From Solibacteraceae bacterium (lineage in GTDB: Bacteria > Acidobacteriota > Terriglobia > Bryobacterales > Bryobacteraceae), in the NCBI GenBank assembly GCA_026984795.1, contig JALSRK010000013.1:1-64000 (forward strand): a DNA stretch of 64,000 nt, read 5' to 3'. Below are positions 39,962 to 48,576 of the stretch, one piece after another. The notes beneath the pieces were generated by a model. That model was not told where the DNA came from. It did no database searches and worked only from the letters and a program-made list of their open reading frames with translations. Positions within the stretch are counted from its first letter, which is position 1, and each line of letters begins with the position of its first letter. A program made the translations under genes and the position numbers.

Positions 39962-42331
39962 ATGAGACTTCTACTCGCGCCGACGCGCGCAACGCGCGCT
40001 CCGGCCGTCCTTCTCGCCGCCGTTGTCCTCGCCTGGTGCGCTTGCGCCCCGGCGCCCCTTCGCCTGGAGACCGAAGCCGATCTTCGCAACGCCGCCGAGG
40101 CCCGCCTGGCGCAGCTCGACGGCGCGATCGCCCTCGAAGGCCTCGAGCGTCCCGTCGAAGTGCTGCGCGACGAATGGGGAGTGGCCCACATCTACGCGGA
40201 AACCGTCCACGATCTCTTCTTCGCCCAGGGTTTCGTCGCCGCCCAGGACCGGCTCTATCAGATGGAGATCTGGAGGCGCACCGGCGCCGGCGAACTAGCT
40301 GAGGTCTTCGGCGAGGAATACCTCGAGCGCGACCGGCTGGCCCGGCTGGTGCGCTACCGCGGCGACATGGAGGCCGAGTGGCGGAGCTACTCGCCGGACG
40401 CCAGAAAGATCGCCGCGGCGTTCACCGAAGGAATCAACGCCTATATCCGCCACCGCGGTGACAATCTGCCCATCGAGTTCGAGCTGCTCGGCTTCCGGCC
40501 CAAGAAGTGGAAGCCCGAGGACTGCCTGCTGCGGGTGGCCGGCCTCATGATGGTGCGCAACGTCCGCCAGGAGATCGCCCGGACAGAGATGACAGCGAAG
40601 CTCGGGCTGGCGATGACCCGGAAGTTCTTCCCCGCCGATCCGCCTGTCAGCTTCGCCCCGGATTCCGAGCTGGAGCTGGATGGGCTGGACGGCCGCGTCA
40701 TTGAGAACTACCTGCGCGTTTCCGCCATTCCCCGGCTGCCGGGCGCCGACGGCAGCAACAACTGGGTCGTCTCGCCCGCGCTGTCGGCCACCGGCAAGCC
40801 GCTGCTCGCCGGCGATCCGCACCGCGCCCTCACGCTTCCGTCGCTGCGTTACATGGTGCACCTGATCGGACCCGGCTGGAACGTGATCGGGGCGGGAGAG
40901 CCGGCGCTTCCGGGTGTGGCCATCGGCCACAACGAGCGCATCGGCTGGGCCTTCACCATCGTGCAGTACGACCTGGCGGACCTCTTCGTCGAGCGCGTCG
41001 ATCCGGAGACCCCGCGGCGCTACCGTTACGGCGGCGAGTGGCTGAAGATGAAGGTGGAGCGCGAGAAGGTCCGGGTGAAGGGGCGCGACGAGCCGGTCGA
41101 GGTGGAATTGAAGTTCACCCGCCACGGCCCGGTGATCTGGGAGGATCCCGAGCGGCCCCGCGTGGTGGCTTTGCGCTGGGCGGGTCAGGAGCCCGGGACG
41201 GCGGGGTACCTGGGCAGCCTGGCGCTGGACCGGGTGGGGAATTGGGAAGAGTTCGTCGAGGCGATGCGGAGCTGGAAGGCGCCGGCCGAGAACATCGTCT
41301 ATGCCGACGTGGAGGGCAACATCGGCTGGATTCCGGCGGGGCTGCTGCCCATCCGGAAGAACTGGCGCGGCCTGTTCCCCGTGCCGGGGTTTACCGCTCA
41401 GTACGAGTGGCGCGGTTTCCGCGACGTGGACGAGCTGCCCCGGCGGTTCAACCCGCCCGAAGGCTTTATCGCCACTGCCAACCACAACATCCGGCCGCCG
41501 GACTATCCTTACGACCTCGGCTTCGACTGGGCGCCCGGGTACCGCTTCGCGCGGATACGGGAAGTGCTCTCCCGAGGCGGAAAGTTCACCGTAGGTGACT
41601 TCGAGCGGCTCCAGCACGACGAACTTTCGCTGCCCGCGCGGCGCCTGGTGCGGCTGGTCGAGACCGCCCCGGTAGCCGGCAGCGCCGTCTTCCGGCAAGC
41701 CAAGCAGATGCTGGGCGAGTGGGACTGCGTCGTAGGCAAGGGCTCGGCCGCCGCGGCGCTCTACGAGGTCTGGCAGCCGCTGCTGGCCGATCACCTGGTA
41801 GCCGCCGAGGCGCCGGGCTTCGATCCCGAGCTGATCCTCGAGAACCTCGCCATGCCCGTCCTCATCAAGCTGCTCTCCGAGTCGCCGGATCGCGACGGGA
41901 TCCTGCGCGATTCCCTGGAAGAGGCCTGGCAAGAGACGGTCCGGCTGTTGGGGCCGGATCCGGCCGAGTGGCGCTGGGGCGCGCTGCACCACGCTGTTTT
42001 CCGCCACCCGCTGGCGAACACGGATCCCCGGCGCGCGGTCTTCGATCTGGCTCCGGTCGAGCGCGGCGGGGACGGCTTCACGGTGAACGCCACCCGTGGT
42101 CCAGGCTTCCGCCAGACGCACGGGGCCTCCTACCGCCACGTGCTCGATCTGGCCGATTGGGACCGCTCGGTCTTCACCTCGACGCCGGGCCAGTCGGGCC
42201 AGCCCGCGAGCCCACACTATTCCGACCTGCTCGCGCCCTGGGCCGAGGGCCGTTACGCGCCGCTGCTGTTCTCCCGCGCGGCGGTAGAGGACCATACCGC
42301 TCACCGGCTGACACTCGAGCCGGCGAGCTGA
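39962..42331 (+). CDS. Penicillin-amidase-family N-terminal nucleophile hydrolase
   Basis: A 789-residue exported hydrolase made as a single precursor. A signal segment ends near VLAWCAC (possibly a lipoprotein). The alpha part (to ~264) contains RDEWGVAHIYAETVHDLFFAQGF; autocleavage is expected before Ser265 in PGADGSNNWVVSP, which becomes the catalytic N-terminal Ser of the beta chain. Family members cleave amides such as acyl-homoserine lactones, beta-lactam side chains or cyclic lipopeptides; substrate is not clear. The spacer and beta chain (NATRGPGFRQTHGASYRHV) are complete. It converges with the TPR gene. Confidence 0.92.
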   Translation: MRLLLAPTRATRAPAVLLAAVVLAWCACAPAPLRLETEADLRNAAEARLAQLDGAIALEGLERPVEVLRDEWGVAHIYAETVHDLFFAQGFVAAQDRLYQMEIWRRTGAGELAEVFGEEYLERDRLARLVRYRGDMEAEWRSYSPDARKIAAAFTEGINAYIRHRGDNLPIEFELLGFRPKKWKPEDCLLRVAGLMMVRNVRQEIARTEMTAKLGLAMTRKFFPADPPVSFAPDSELELDGLDGRVIENYLRVSAIPRLPGADGSNNWVVSPALSATGKPLLAGDPHRALTLPSLRYMVHLIGPGWNVIGAGEPALPGVAIGHNERIGWAFTIVQYDLADLFVERVDPETPRRYRYGGEWLKMKVEREKVRVKGRDEPVEVELKFTRHGPVIWEDPERPRVVALRWAGQEPGTAGYLGSLALDRVGNWEEFVEAMRSWKAPAENIVYADVEGNIGWIPAGLLPIRKNWRGLFPVPGFTAQYEWRGFRDVDELPRRFNPPEGFIATANHNIRPPDYPYDLGFDWAPGYRFARIREVLSRGGKFTVGDFERLQHDELSLPARRLVRLVETAPVAGSAVFRQAKQMLGEWDCVVGKGSAAAALYEVWQPLLADHLVAAEAPGFDPELILENLAMPVLIKLLSESPDRDGILRDSLEEAWQETVRLLGPDPAEWRWGALHHAVFRHPLANTDPRRAVFDLAPVERGGDGFTVNATRGPGFRQTHGASYRHVLDLADWDRSVFTSTPGQSGQPASPHYSDLLAPWAEGRYAPLLFSRAAVEDHTAHRLTLEPAS

Positions 42332-42396
42332 GCCCGCTTCGAGCGCCATCGTCCGGCAGCGGGAATACCGCGACGATGCGGCGCCAGTCTGGAAGA

Positions 42397-44697
42397 TCAC
42401 CTGCACTCGGGCAACAGCGCCTCGGAGAGAGTCGTCGGGCAGGAGCATGGCGGCCTGTCGGGGCCGGCCCCTCCCAGGTGAGCGAGGGTGCACTTTGCCA
42501 CCGGCGATTCAGGGGAAAGAGCGGCCGCGGTTTCGAGTTTCCGGCGAGCTTCCTCAAGACGGCCCTGACTAGCCAAGAACAAGCCGTAAACGAGGTACGT
42601 GCGGGCCACTTCGGGCCGGCGGGTTTCGATTTGCCGCAGTTCGGTTTCGGCCTCTACGCTTTGGCCGGCGAGAGCGCGGACAACCGCTTTGGCGAGGAGC
42701 AGATCGGTATCGCCGGGCGCCGCTTCGGTGGTTCGGCCCAGCAGCTCCAGAGCATCGGTGTAGCGGTTGTGCTGGACCAGGAAGATAGCCGCCCGGCGAG
42801 CCAGCGATGGGCGGGTGACAGCGAACCGCAAGCCTTGCTCCGACGCGCTCTCAGCTTCGGCCCGGCGACCGCACGCATCCAAGAGTTCGGCTTTGAGAAG
42901 AAAATAATCTCCCTTCCGCCGGGCTTTGGCCGTCTGGTCCAGCACTTGGAGGGCGCGCTCCGGCCCGCTGGTGTAAAACGTTGCGATGGCCAGCTCCAAC
43001 CGGGCCCTGGGCCGCCGGGCGACCGCAAGCTCGAGGAACCGCCGCGCGAGGTCGTAGTGACCGGCCCGCAGCAGCGACCTACCGGCGCCCTCGCGCACCT
43101 CCGCGGGGGCGTTCCGCCTCAGCAACGTCTCGAATTCGCGGATTGCGTCCCCGGTGCGTCCGTCGGCGAGTAGTAGTTGAGCGAAGCGTAGTTGCAAGTC
43201 CGGCTGGTCGGGACGGAGCTTTGCCAGCCTGCCGAACCGCTCGATCTGCTGCCTTCTCCGTTCGGCGGGGGGCAGGCTAGCCAACTCGATCATCACCGGT
43301 TCCTTGCTGAAGTCACGTCCCTGGGACGGCCGCACCTGCTGAAACTTCCCTAGGTACTCCGCCGCTTCCTGCCGACGATCGAGCGCCATCAGCGCCCGGC
43401 CCAGGTGCAGCAGGATCTTTGGATCTTCCGGACCCACGGCGAGAGCCCGCCGGAAGGCCTTCTCGGCATCGGCGGGGCGGCTCAGGTCCATGTAGACCAA
43501 GCCCAACAGATCGAGCGCCGGCGCGCCTTCGGGCTGAAGAGCGGCGGCCCTTTCCAAAAGGGCCAGCGCCTCGGCGGGACGGCCCACTCGCCTGAGCAGC
43601 CACGCCCGGGAAACGTACGCTCCGCCGAACTTCTCGTCCAGGCTGATCGCCTTGGCCAGCTCGTCGAGAGCCTTTTCCGGTTCCGCCCGCCAGATGAGAT
43701 GCGCCAGGTCGTAGTGCGCCCGGGCGTCGTCCGGGTGTCGCTCGAGGTACCAGGCGAGCTCCCGGAAGCCCTCCTCCCGGCGTGACTCCGTCCGGGCGCA
43801 CACCCGGCCGCGGTCACGCCGGGCGGTGTCGTCGTCGGGGCGCAGCTTGAGGTATTCGTCCAACGCGAGCGCGGCGTCACCGTAATAACCGGCCCCCTCG
43901 GCGGCCCTCGCGAGGGATCGCAAGATGTCGGCCCGCCGGGGAGCTGCTTTGCGGGCCTTGGCGAGCCAGAACACCGCCCGGCTGTAATCGCGCAGTTCCG
44001 AGTTGACGAGTCCAAGTTCAAGGAGCGCGTCCGCCTCGCCCGGGTGGAGTTTGACAGCCGCTTCAAGGGCGCTGCGGGCGCGTTGGTAATGGCCGGCGCG
44101 GGCCGCGGCACGGCCTAAGTTGAACAAGACATCGAAGTCTCCGGGATACGAGACCAGCACCGACTGGAACGCCTGCTCAGCCCGTTCATACAGCCCGATC
44201 CGAGCACACGTCAGCCCGAGAGTGAACAGCAGCTTCGGATCCCGACCGGCGCTCTTCTCGAGAGTGTCCAGAATCTCCGCCGCCGCCTTGGTCTTCCCGG
44301 CCCAGTGCAAGGCTTCGGCCCGGAGAAGGAGCGCCGCGGGACCGGAGTCGGTGACACGGGCCAGGTGCCGCAAGGCTTCGGCCCCTCTTCGCTGTTCGAC
44401 CGCCAGCCGGGCGAGCTGCAAGCGGGCGTTCTGGTGGTCCGGCCTGAGACTCAGGAGGCGTTCGAAAAAGGAACGCGCCTTTTCCGGCTGCCCGCAGAGC
44501 AGATAGTGGTTTCCGGTGTTGTTCAGCAGCGCCGGCGACGGCGCGCCAGCGGCGAGCGCACTTTGGTAGAGCGCCTCGGCCTCCTTGCATCTGCCTTTCT
44601 GGTCAAGCTCGGCGGCCTGACGCAGAAGGGAGTGCTGAGGTGCGGCAAGCGCCGCAAGGGTGAGCAGAACGCAGGTTGCGCCAAGCACTGCGCGCAT
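42397..44697 (-). CDS. Secreted TPR-repeat protein
   Basis: A 766-residue protein with a signal peptide (MRAVLGATCVLLTLAALAA) and about 17 tetratricopeptide repeats filling the chain, e.g. PALLNNTGNHYLLCGQPEKA and GDFDVLFNLGRAAARAGHYQ. The Cys-containing tail PPCSCPTTLSEALLPECR could form disulfides in the periplasm. TPR proteins act as binding scaffolds. It follows the second TonB receptor on the same strand but behind a strong terminator, so shared transcription would be partial at most. ATG 44697 is preferred over the TTG upstream because of the signal peptide. Confidence 0.85.
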   Translation of the reverse strand: MRAVLGATCVLLTLAALAAPQHSLLRQAAELDQKGRCKEAEALYQSALAAGAPSPALLNNTGNHYLLCGQPEKARSFFERLLSLRPDHQNARLQLARLAVEQRRGAEALRHLARVTDSGPAALLLRAEALHWAGKTKAAAEILDTLEKSAGRDPKLLFTLGLTCARIGLYERAEQAFQSVLVSYPGDFDVLFNLGRAAARAGHYQRARSALEAAVKLHPGEADALLELGLVNSELRDYSRAVFWLAKARKAAPRRADILRSLARAAEGAGYYGDAALALDEYLKLRPDDDTARRDRGRVCARTESRREEGFRELAWYLERHPDDARAHYDLAHLIWRAEPEKALDELAKAISLDEKFGGAYVSRAWLLRRVGRPAEALALLERAAALQPEGAPALDLLGLVYMDLSRPADAEKAFRRALAVGPEDPKILLHLGRALMALDRRQEAAEYLGKFQQVRPSQGRDFSKEPVMIELASLPPAERRRQQIERFGRLAKLRPDQPDLQLRFAQLLLADGRTGDAIREFETLLRRNAPAEVREGAGRSLLRAGHYDLARRFLELAVARRPRARLELAIATFYTSGPERALQVLDQTAKARRKGDYFLLKAELLDACGRRAEAESASEQGLRFAVTRPSLARRAAIFLVQHNRYTDALELLGRTTEAAPGDTDLLLAKAVVRALAGQSVEAETELRQIETRRPEVARTYLVYGLFLASQGRLEEARRKLETAAALSPESPVAKCTLAHLGGAGPDRPPCSCPTTLSEALLPECR

Positions 44698-44719
44698 GGG
44701 AGCAACACGATCGTAACGC

Positions 44720-44757
44720 AAAAGGCCTGCCCTCGCCTCGGACAGGCGAGGGCAGGC
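44720..44757 (-). terminator. Strong terminator of the second TonB receptor
   Basis: A perfect 14-bp stem (GCCTGCCCTCGCCT/AGGCGAGGGCAGGC) with a 5-base loop is followed on the minus strand by CTTTT. It lies between the receptor stop and the TPR gene start. It is the longest perfect inverted repeat I noticed in the window. Confidence 0.85.
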
Positions 44758-44781
44758 GCAGGGGCCGAGTGTGACAAGTGG

Positions 44782-47700
44782 TCAGAATTCGATCCTGCCG
44801 CCCAGCTGCAGCCGGCGGCCGAAGGAATTCCGCCTGATGTTGTCAGTGGTTCCGAACTTGCTGCTGTAGATGTTCGTGTAAGGATTCTCCCAGGTCATCG
44901 TATTCGGGGCGTTGAAAGCGTCCATCCGCAATTGGAACCGGACCTTCTCGGTGATGTTGAAGTCCTTCACGATGGACATGTCCATCACGAAGAAGCCGGG
45001 TCCGGTAAGTCCGTCGAACTGCCAGGGGTTCGAACGCCGAGTGTACGGCGGCAGTTTGTCGAAAACAGACGTGTCGAACCAACGCTCCGGCCGTGGATTG
45101 TCGATCACGGGATTCCCCTTCACAATCATGCCGCCGAAGCGCAGGAACTCGCCGGATCTCCATGTGATCAGGCTCGACAGCACCCAGCCGCCGAGGATTC
45201 CGTCCACCACCGGATGGGCGTTGCTCAGGTACCGGCGGCCCCGGCCGAACGGCAAGTCCACGGTGCCGGCGAAAGAGACCCGGTGGTGCTCGCGGTTGCT
45301 GTCCTGCCAGGTCCAGTTCTGCAGAAACGAATCGACGTTGTCGTAGAAGACCTGCTCGCGCTGCACATTGAAGTTGTACCCGAACATGAACGAGTAACCG
45401 CTGCGGTACCGCTTCACCAGCCGGATCTGCAGGGAGTGATATTTCATGTCGCCGCCCTTGATGGCGTCGTTTTCCCTCAAGCTGAGGTACTGGGGGTAAG
45501 GCCTCATCAGCGACTGTAGGCTCACTTCTTTCTGATAACGCAAAGGCCCCGGGAACTTGTCCGGCGTCAAGTAGTTGTAGAAGGGGTTGGGCACCTTCTG
45601 GTTGACGGCGCTGCCGAATTCCAGCGCCGGCCGGGGATCGGTCTGGTTCACGTCGGGGCGCACCGAAACCTGACTGGAGAAATTCAGGTAGTACGTGACG
45701 TCGAGCACCATCGCGAGCGGCAGTTCTCGTTGCAGGGACAGGTTGAAGCGGTTGCTCCGCCCGCGCGGCCGGTTGCCGGGAACGACGAAGTTGATGCTGT
45801 CACCCAGGTTCGTGTACCGGCCGAGTTTTTTCTCCGTGAGCGGGGTGAGCGGATTCGTCGGTGGGAATGGATCGTCCAGAACCATCTGAGGGACTCCCTG
45901 CACCGCCGGCGGCGCTCCGGAAACGGCCTTATAGCCGTGATAGTACGTGTTGTCGAAGATGTTGTTCTGGCCGGTGGCGGTCCACGGCGTGACGTAGAGC
46001 CCCCAGCCTGCGCGCAGCGACGTCTTGTCGTTGATCCGGTAAGCGGCGCCGACGCGCGGTGAGAATCCACCCCAGGGGGACTGGTCCCACTGGCCCCGGT
46101 GCTCGCTGTCGGCGAAATGGAACGCCCCGTTGAAGATCGTCGGCCCGTCATAGAACTGCCGCAATTCTTCCGGCATCACCGGAGCCGTGGCAGGGTCGTT
46201 CATTTCCGGGATGGGGTCGTTCAGGTCGAGGGGCCGCGTCAGGCGGTTCTTGGGGTCGCGGTAGGCCTGCTCATACTCGTACCGCAGGCCGAGGTTGATC
46301 GTCAGGTTCCGGCTGACCTTCCAATCGTCGTTGATGAAGCTGCTGAAGGAGCGGTTCTGCCCACGTGGAACGATGGAAACCGTCATCGATGTCGTGCCGC
46401 CGTTCCAGGCCGTCGGCGGCCGCGCCGTCGGCTGGATGGCCCCCAGCAGGAACGTAGCGTAGCCATCGCCGGACAGCCGGGTGTCAGGGCTGACGTAAGT
46501 ATCCGCCGTGGCGTCTTCCTGGAAGCCGAAGCCTGGATACTGCATGATCAGTAGGCTCGTGGTCCGGGTGCCACGGGTATCGAAGCCGACCTTGATGTAG
46601 TGCTTGCCGCGCTGCTGGGCCAGCTTGGCGGCGAACGAATCGCCGTTCGGATGCTGCTGCCAGAAGCCTCCACCCGGGCCCATATGCGTAATGGCCCCGC
46701 CGTTGCGCACTGTCATGCGGGGAATCAGCACGGGGATCATTGGGTCCGAGTATAGCGGCTTGTACCAGTCCGAGCCCGGCCAAAGCCTGGACCATTCCTC
46801 GAGCGTACTCGTTGATCCGGGCCGCGCATCGTCGATGAAGTTCTGATAACTCCCGTTCAAGTCCAACACCGTCGAGGGACTGAGCACATAGACGACATCA
46901 CCGGAAACCGACATGGCGTTGCGCTGGCTGCCGCGGTCCGATACGAATACATCGGAGCCGGTCGGATTGGAGGTCGTCACCGGCGTCCACAGTTTGCTGA
47001 AACGGCCGTAAACCCGCAGTTTCTCCGTCACGTTGTAGTCTACGCGTTCCGAGAGGTTGTGATAGTCGAACGTGATCGGCAACGGCGCGTAGTAGTTGTT
47101 GATGTGATAGGGGCCGTCTCCGGTCCGGTTGGGCTTCCACAGCCGGTCCATGTAATCCCTGGCGACGCGGCTCTGCCGGGAGAGCGGGATGCGGTTGCCG
47201 GGGAAGGGGTCCCGCTTGACGATCGAGCCATCCGGGGAGGTCCAAGTGGAAAAGGGGTCGTAGACGGTGCGCAAGCCGCCGATGTTGTTCAGCGATTGGG
47301 AGAAGTCGCCTTTTCTCTCGAGATCGGTGGGCAGCGTGCTGAACAGGTCATTCGCCTGGGTCCTCTTGTGCTGCTCGTAAGCAAAGAAACTGAACAGCTT
47401 GTTTTTCAGGATCGCGTTGCCCAGCGTGCCGCCGAAGATGTGGTTGCGCTCTTTGTTGATCGTGTGACGGACGCGGTTCTCCACCGCGTTCGCCCAGGGA
47501 TACTGGCCCTGATAGAAAGCGACCCCGTGCCATTCGTTGGTCCCGGACTTCATCGTCAAACTGATGGCCGATCCGGAACTGTGCCCGTATTCGGCATCCA
47601 CGGCATTCTGCTGGACGGTGACCTCCTGGACCGAATCCGGCGCCGGCATGTAGCTGGTCTTGTAACCCATGACGATGGGGCTGCCATCGATTTGTAGGTC

Positions 47701-48282
47701 ATTCGAGAAGTTGCTGCCCCCGCCGATCTCCTGCCGGTTCCCAGACCAAGTGAAGTAGGGCTCTTGTTCGCGGGCCCGGTCGTTCAGCCTCACGGCGGGA
47801 TCTACCTGGGAGAGCAGCAAGGGATTCCGGTAGACCTGGGGCAGCCTGGCAGTGATCACGCTGTCAACCGTCGTTTCCAGCTTGCCCGTGTTGAACTGGA
47901 CGGTCGTAGCCTCCGCAGTGACAGTGATCTCTTGCTGGACGTCGCCCACTTCCATCACGGCGTCTACGGTGACGTCGCCGCGGGAAACCAGGTTGATGTC
48001 CTCCTGGACGAACTTCCGGAATCCGGGGGCCTCGACGGTGACCGTGTATGTCCCCGGCAGCACCATATCGAACAGGTAGGCCCCCGTCTCGCTGGTCTGA
48101 CGAGTCGCGCTCACGCCTGTATTCACGTTCAGCAGTGTGACAGTGGCCCCTGGGATCGCTGCGTTGCTGGCGTCGGTCACCGTGCCCTGGATCCTGCCCC
48201 GATATTCCTGAGCCGTGGCTAGTGAGCAGGAGAACACCAGAACAAGCAAGATAGTTCCAGAAATGGCGAGTATTCTCTTCAT
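44782..48282 (-). CDS. Oar-like TonB-dependent receptor
   Basis: An 1166-residue outer-membrane receptor. Signal peptide to about residue 24 (ATAQEY), carboxypeptidase-regulatory-like domain (RGRIQGTVTDASNAAIPGA), plug domain (YFTWSGNRQEIGGGSNFSND ... VTVQQNAVDAEYGHSSGSAI) and a long barrel ending QLGGRIEF with terminal Phe. AAGGGAG precedes ATG 48282; the frame is open further upstream without similarity. It is divergent from a membrane-anchored winged-helix-type protein across a ~300-base gap, an arrangement that suggests regulation by that neighbour. Substrate unknown. Confidence 0.92.
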   Translation of the reverse strand: MKRILAISGTILLVLVFSCSLATAQEYRGRIQGTVTDASNAAIPGATVTLLNVNTGVSATRQTSETGAYLFDMVLPGTYTVTVEAPGFRKFVQEDINLVSRGDVTVDAVMEVGDVQQEITVTAEATTVQFNTGKLETTVDSVITARLPQVYRNPLLLSQVDPAVRLNDRAREQEPYFTWSGNRQEIGGGSNFSNDLQIDGSPIVMGYKTSYMPAPDSVQEVTVQQNAVDAEYGHSSGSAISLTMKSGTNEWHGVAFYQGQYPWANAVENRVRHTINKERNHIFGGTLGNAILKNKLFSFFAYEQHKRTQANDLFSTLPTDLERKGDFSQSLNNIGGLRTVYDPFSTWTSPDGSIVKRDPFPGNRIPLSRQSRVARDYMDRLWKPNRTGDGPYHINNYYAPLPITFDYHNLSERVDYNVTEKLRVYGRFSKLWTPVTTSNPTGSDVFVSDRGSQRNAMSVSGDVVYVLSPSTVLDLNGSYQNFIDDARPGSTSTLEEWSRLWPGSDWYKPLYSDPMIPVLIPRMTVRNGGAITHMGPGGGFWQQHPNGDSFAAKLAQQRGKHYIKVGFDTRGTRTTSLLIMQYPGFGFQEDATADTYVSPDTRLSGDGYATFLLGAIQPTARPPTAWNGGTTSMTVSIVPRGQNRSFSSFINDDWKVSRNLTINLGLRYEYEQAYRDPKNRLTRPLDLNDPIPEMNDPATAPVMPEELRQFYDGPTIFNGAFHFADSEHRGQWDQSPWGGFSPRVGAAYRINDKTSLRAGWGLYVTPWTATGQNNIFDNTYYHGYKAVSGAPPAVQGVPQMVLDDPFPPTNPLTPLTEKKLGRYTNLGDSINFVVPGNRPRGRSNRFNLSLQRELPLAMVLDVTYYLNFSSQVSVRPDVNQTDPRPALEFGSAVNQKVPNPFYNYLTPDKFPGPLRYQKEVSLQSLMRPYPQYLSLRENDAIKGGDMKYHSLQIRLVKRYRSGYSFMFGYNFNVQREQVFYDNVDSFLQNWTWQDSNREHHRVSFAGTVDLPFGRGRRYLSNAHPVVDGILGGWVLSSLITWRSGEFLRFGGMIVKGNPVIDNPRPERWFDTSVFDKLPPYTRRSNPWQFDGLTGPGFFVMDMSIVKDFNITEKVRFQLRMDAFNAPNTMTWENPYTNIYSSKFGTTDNIRRNSFGRRLQLGGRIEF

Positions 48283-48377
48283 TACAAACTCCCTTCGACC
48301 TCCGGTCCGCGGGCGGATGTACCCCGAGCCGCTTTCAGCTGTGCAGGCGGAATAACGGCGCACATCCCCGCGCCAGT

Positions 48378-48406
48378 ACGCTAATTCGCTTGTCGGGAGG
48401 GGTCAA
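48378..48406 (-). promoter_or_regulatory. Possible promoter of the second TonB receptor
   Basis: On the minus strand TTGACC (48406-48401) is 17 bases from TAGCGT (48383-48378). The -35 box is good, the -10 box poor, as expected for a promoter needing an activator. The leader would be ~90 bases. Confidence 0.4.
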
Positions 48407-48508
48407 GTGGCAGGAAGGTGACTAAACAGTGAACGCGCTCTCACAGACAGCGACGACGCGTGGAACCTGAAGTGTGCGGGGGAGCTAATCGAGAGAGCAC
48501 CAACGACC

Positions 48509-48537
48509 TTGTGCCGGTTTCGGACCGGTGTTATACT
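48509..48537 (+). promoter_or_regulatory. Promoter with embedded inverted repeat (winged-helix-type gene)
   Basis: TTGTGC (48509-48514) and TATACT (48532-48537) are 17 bases apart. The spacer holds the inverted repeat CCGGT-N5-ACCGG (48514-48528). A protein bound there would block polymerase, which suits autorepression by the product of the following gene or another regulator. Confidence 0.5.
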
Positions 48538-48576
48538 GCCCGCGTTTCCATAGTATTCACGTGAACGGTGGGCGCC

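Noticed and set aside
48282-48576. CRISPR-like or satellite repeat in the divergent gap
   Set aside because: Only a single inverted repeat is present; there is no regular repeat-spacer pattern anywhere in the window.
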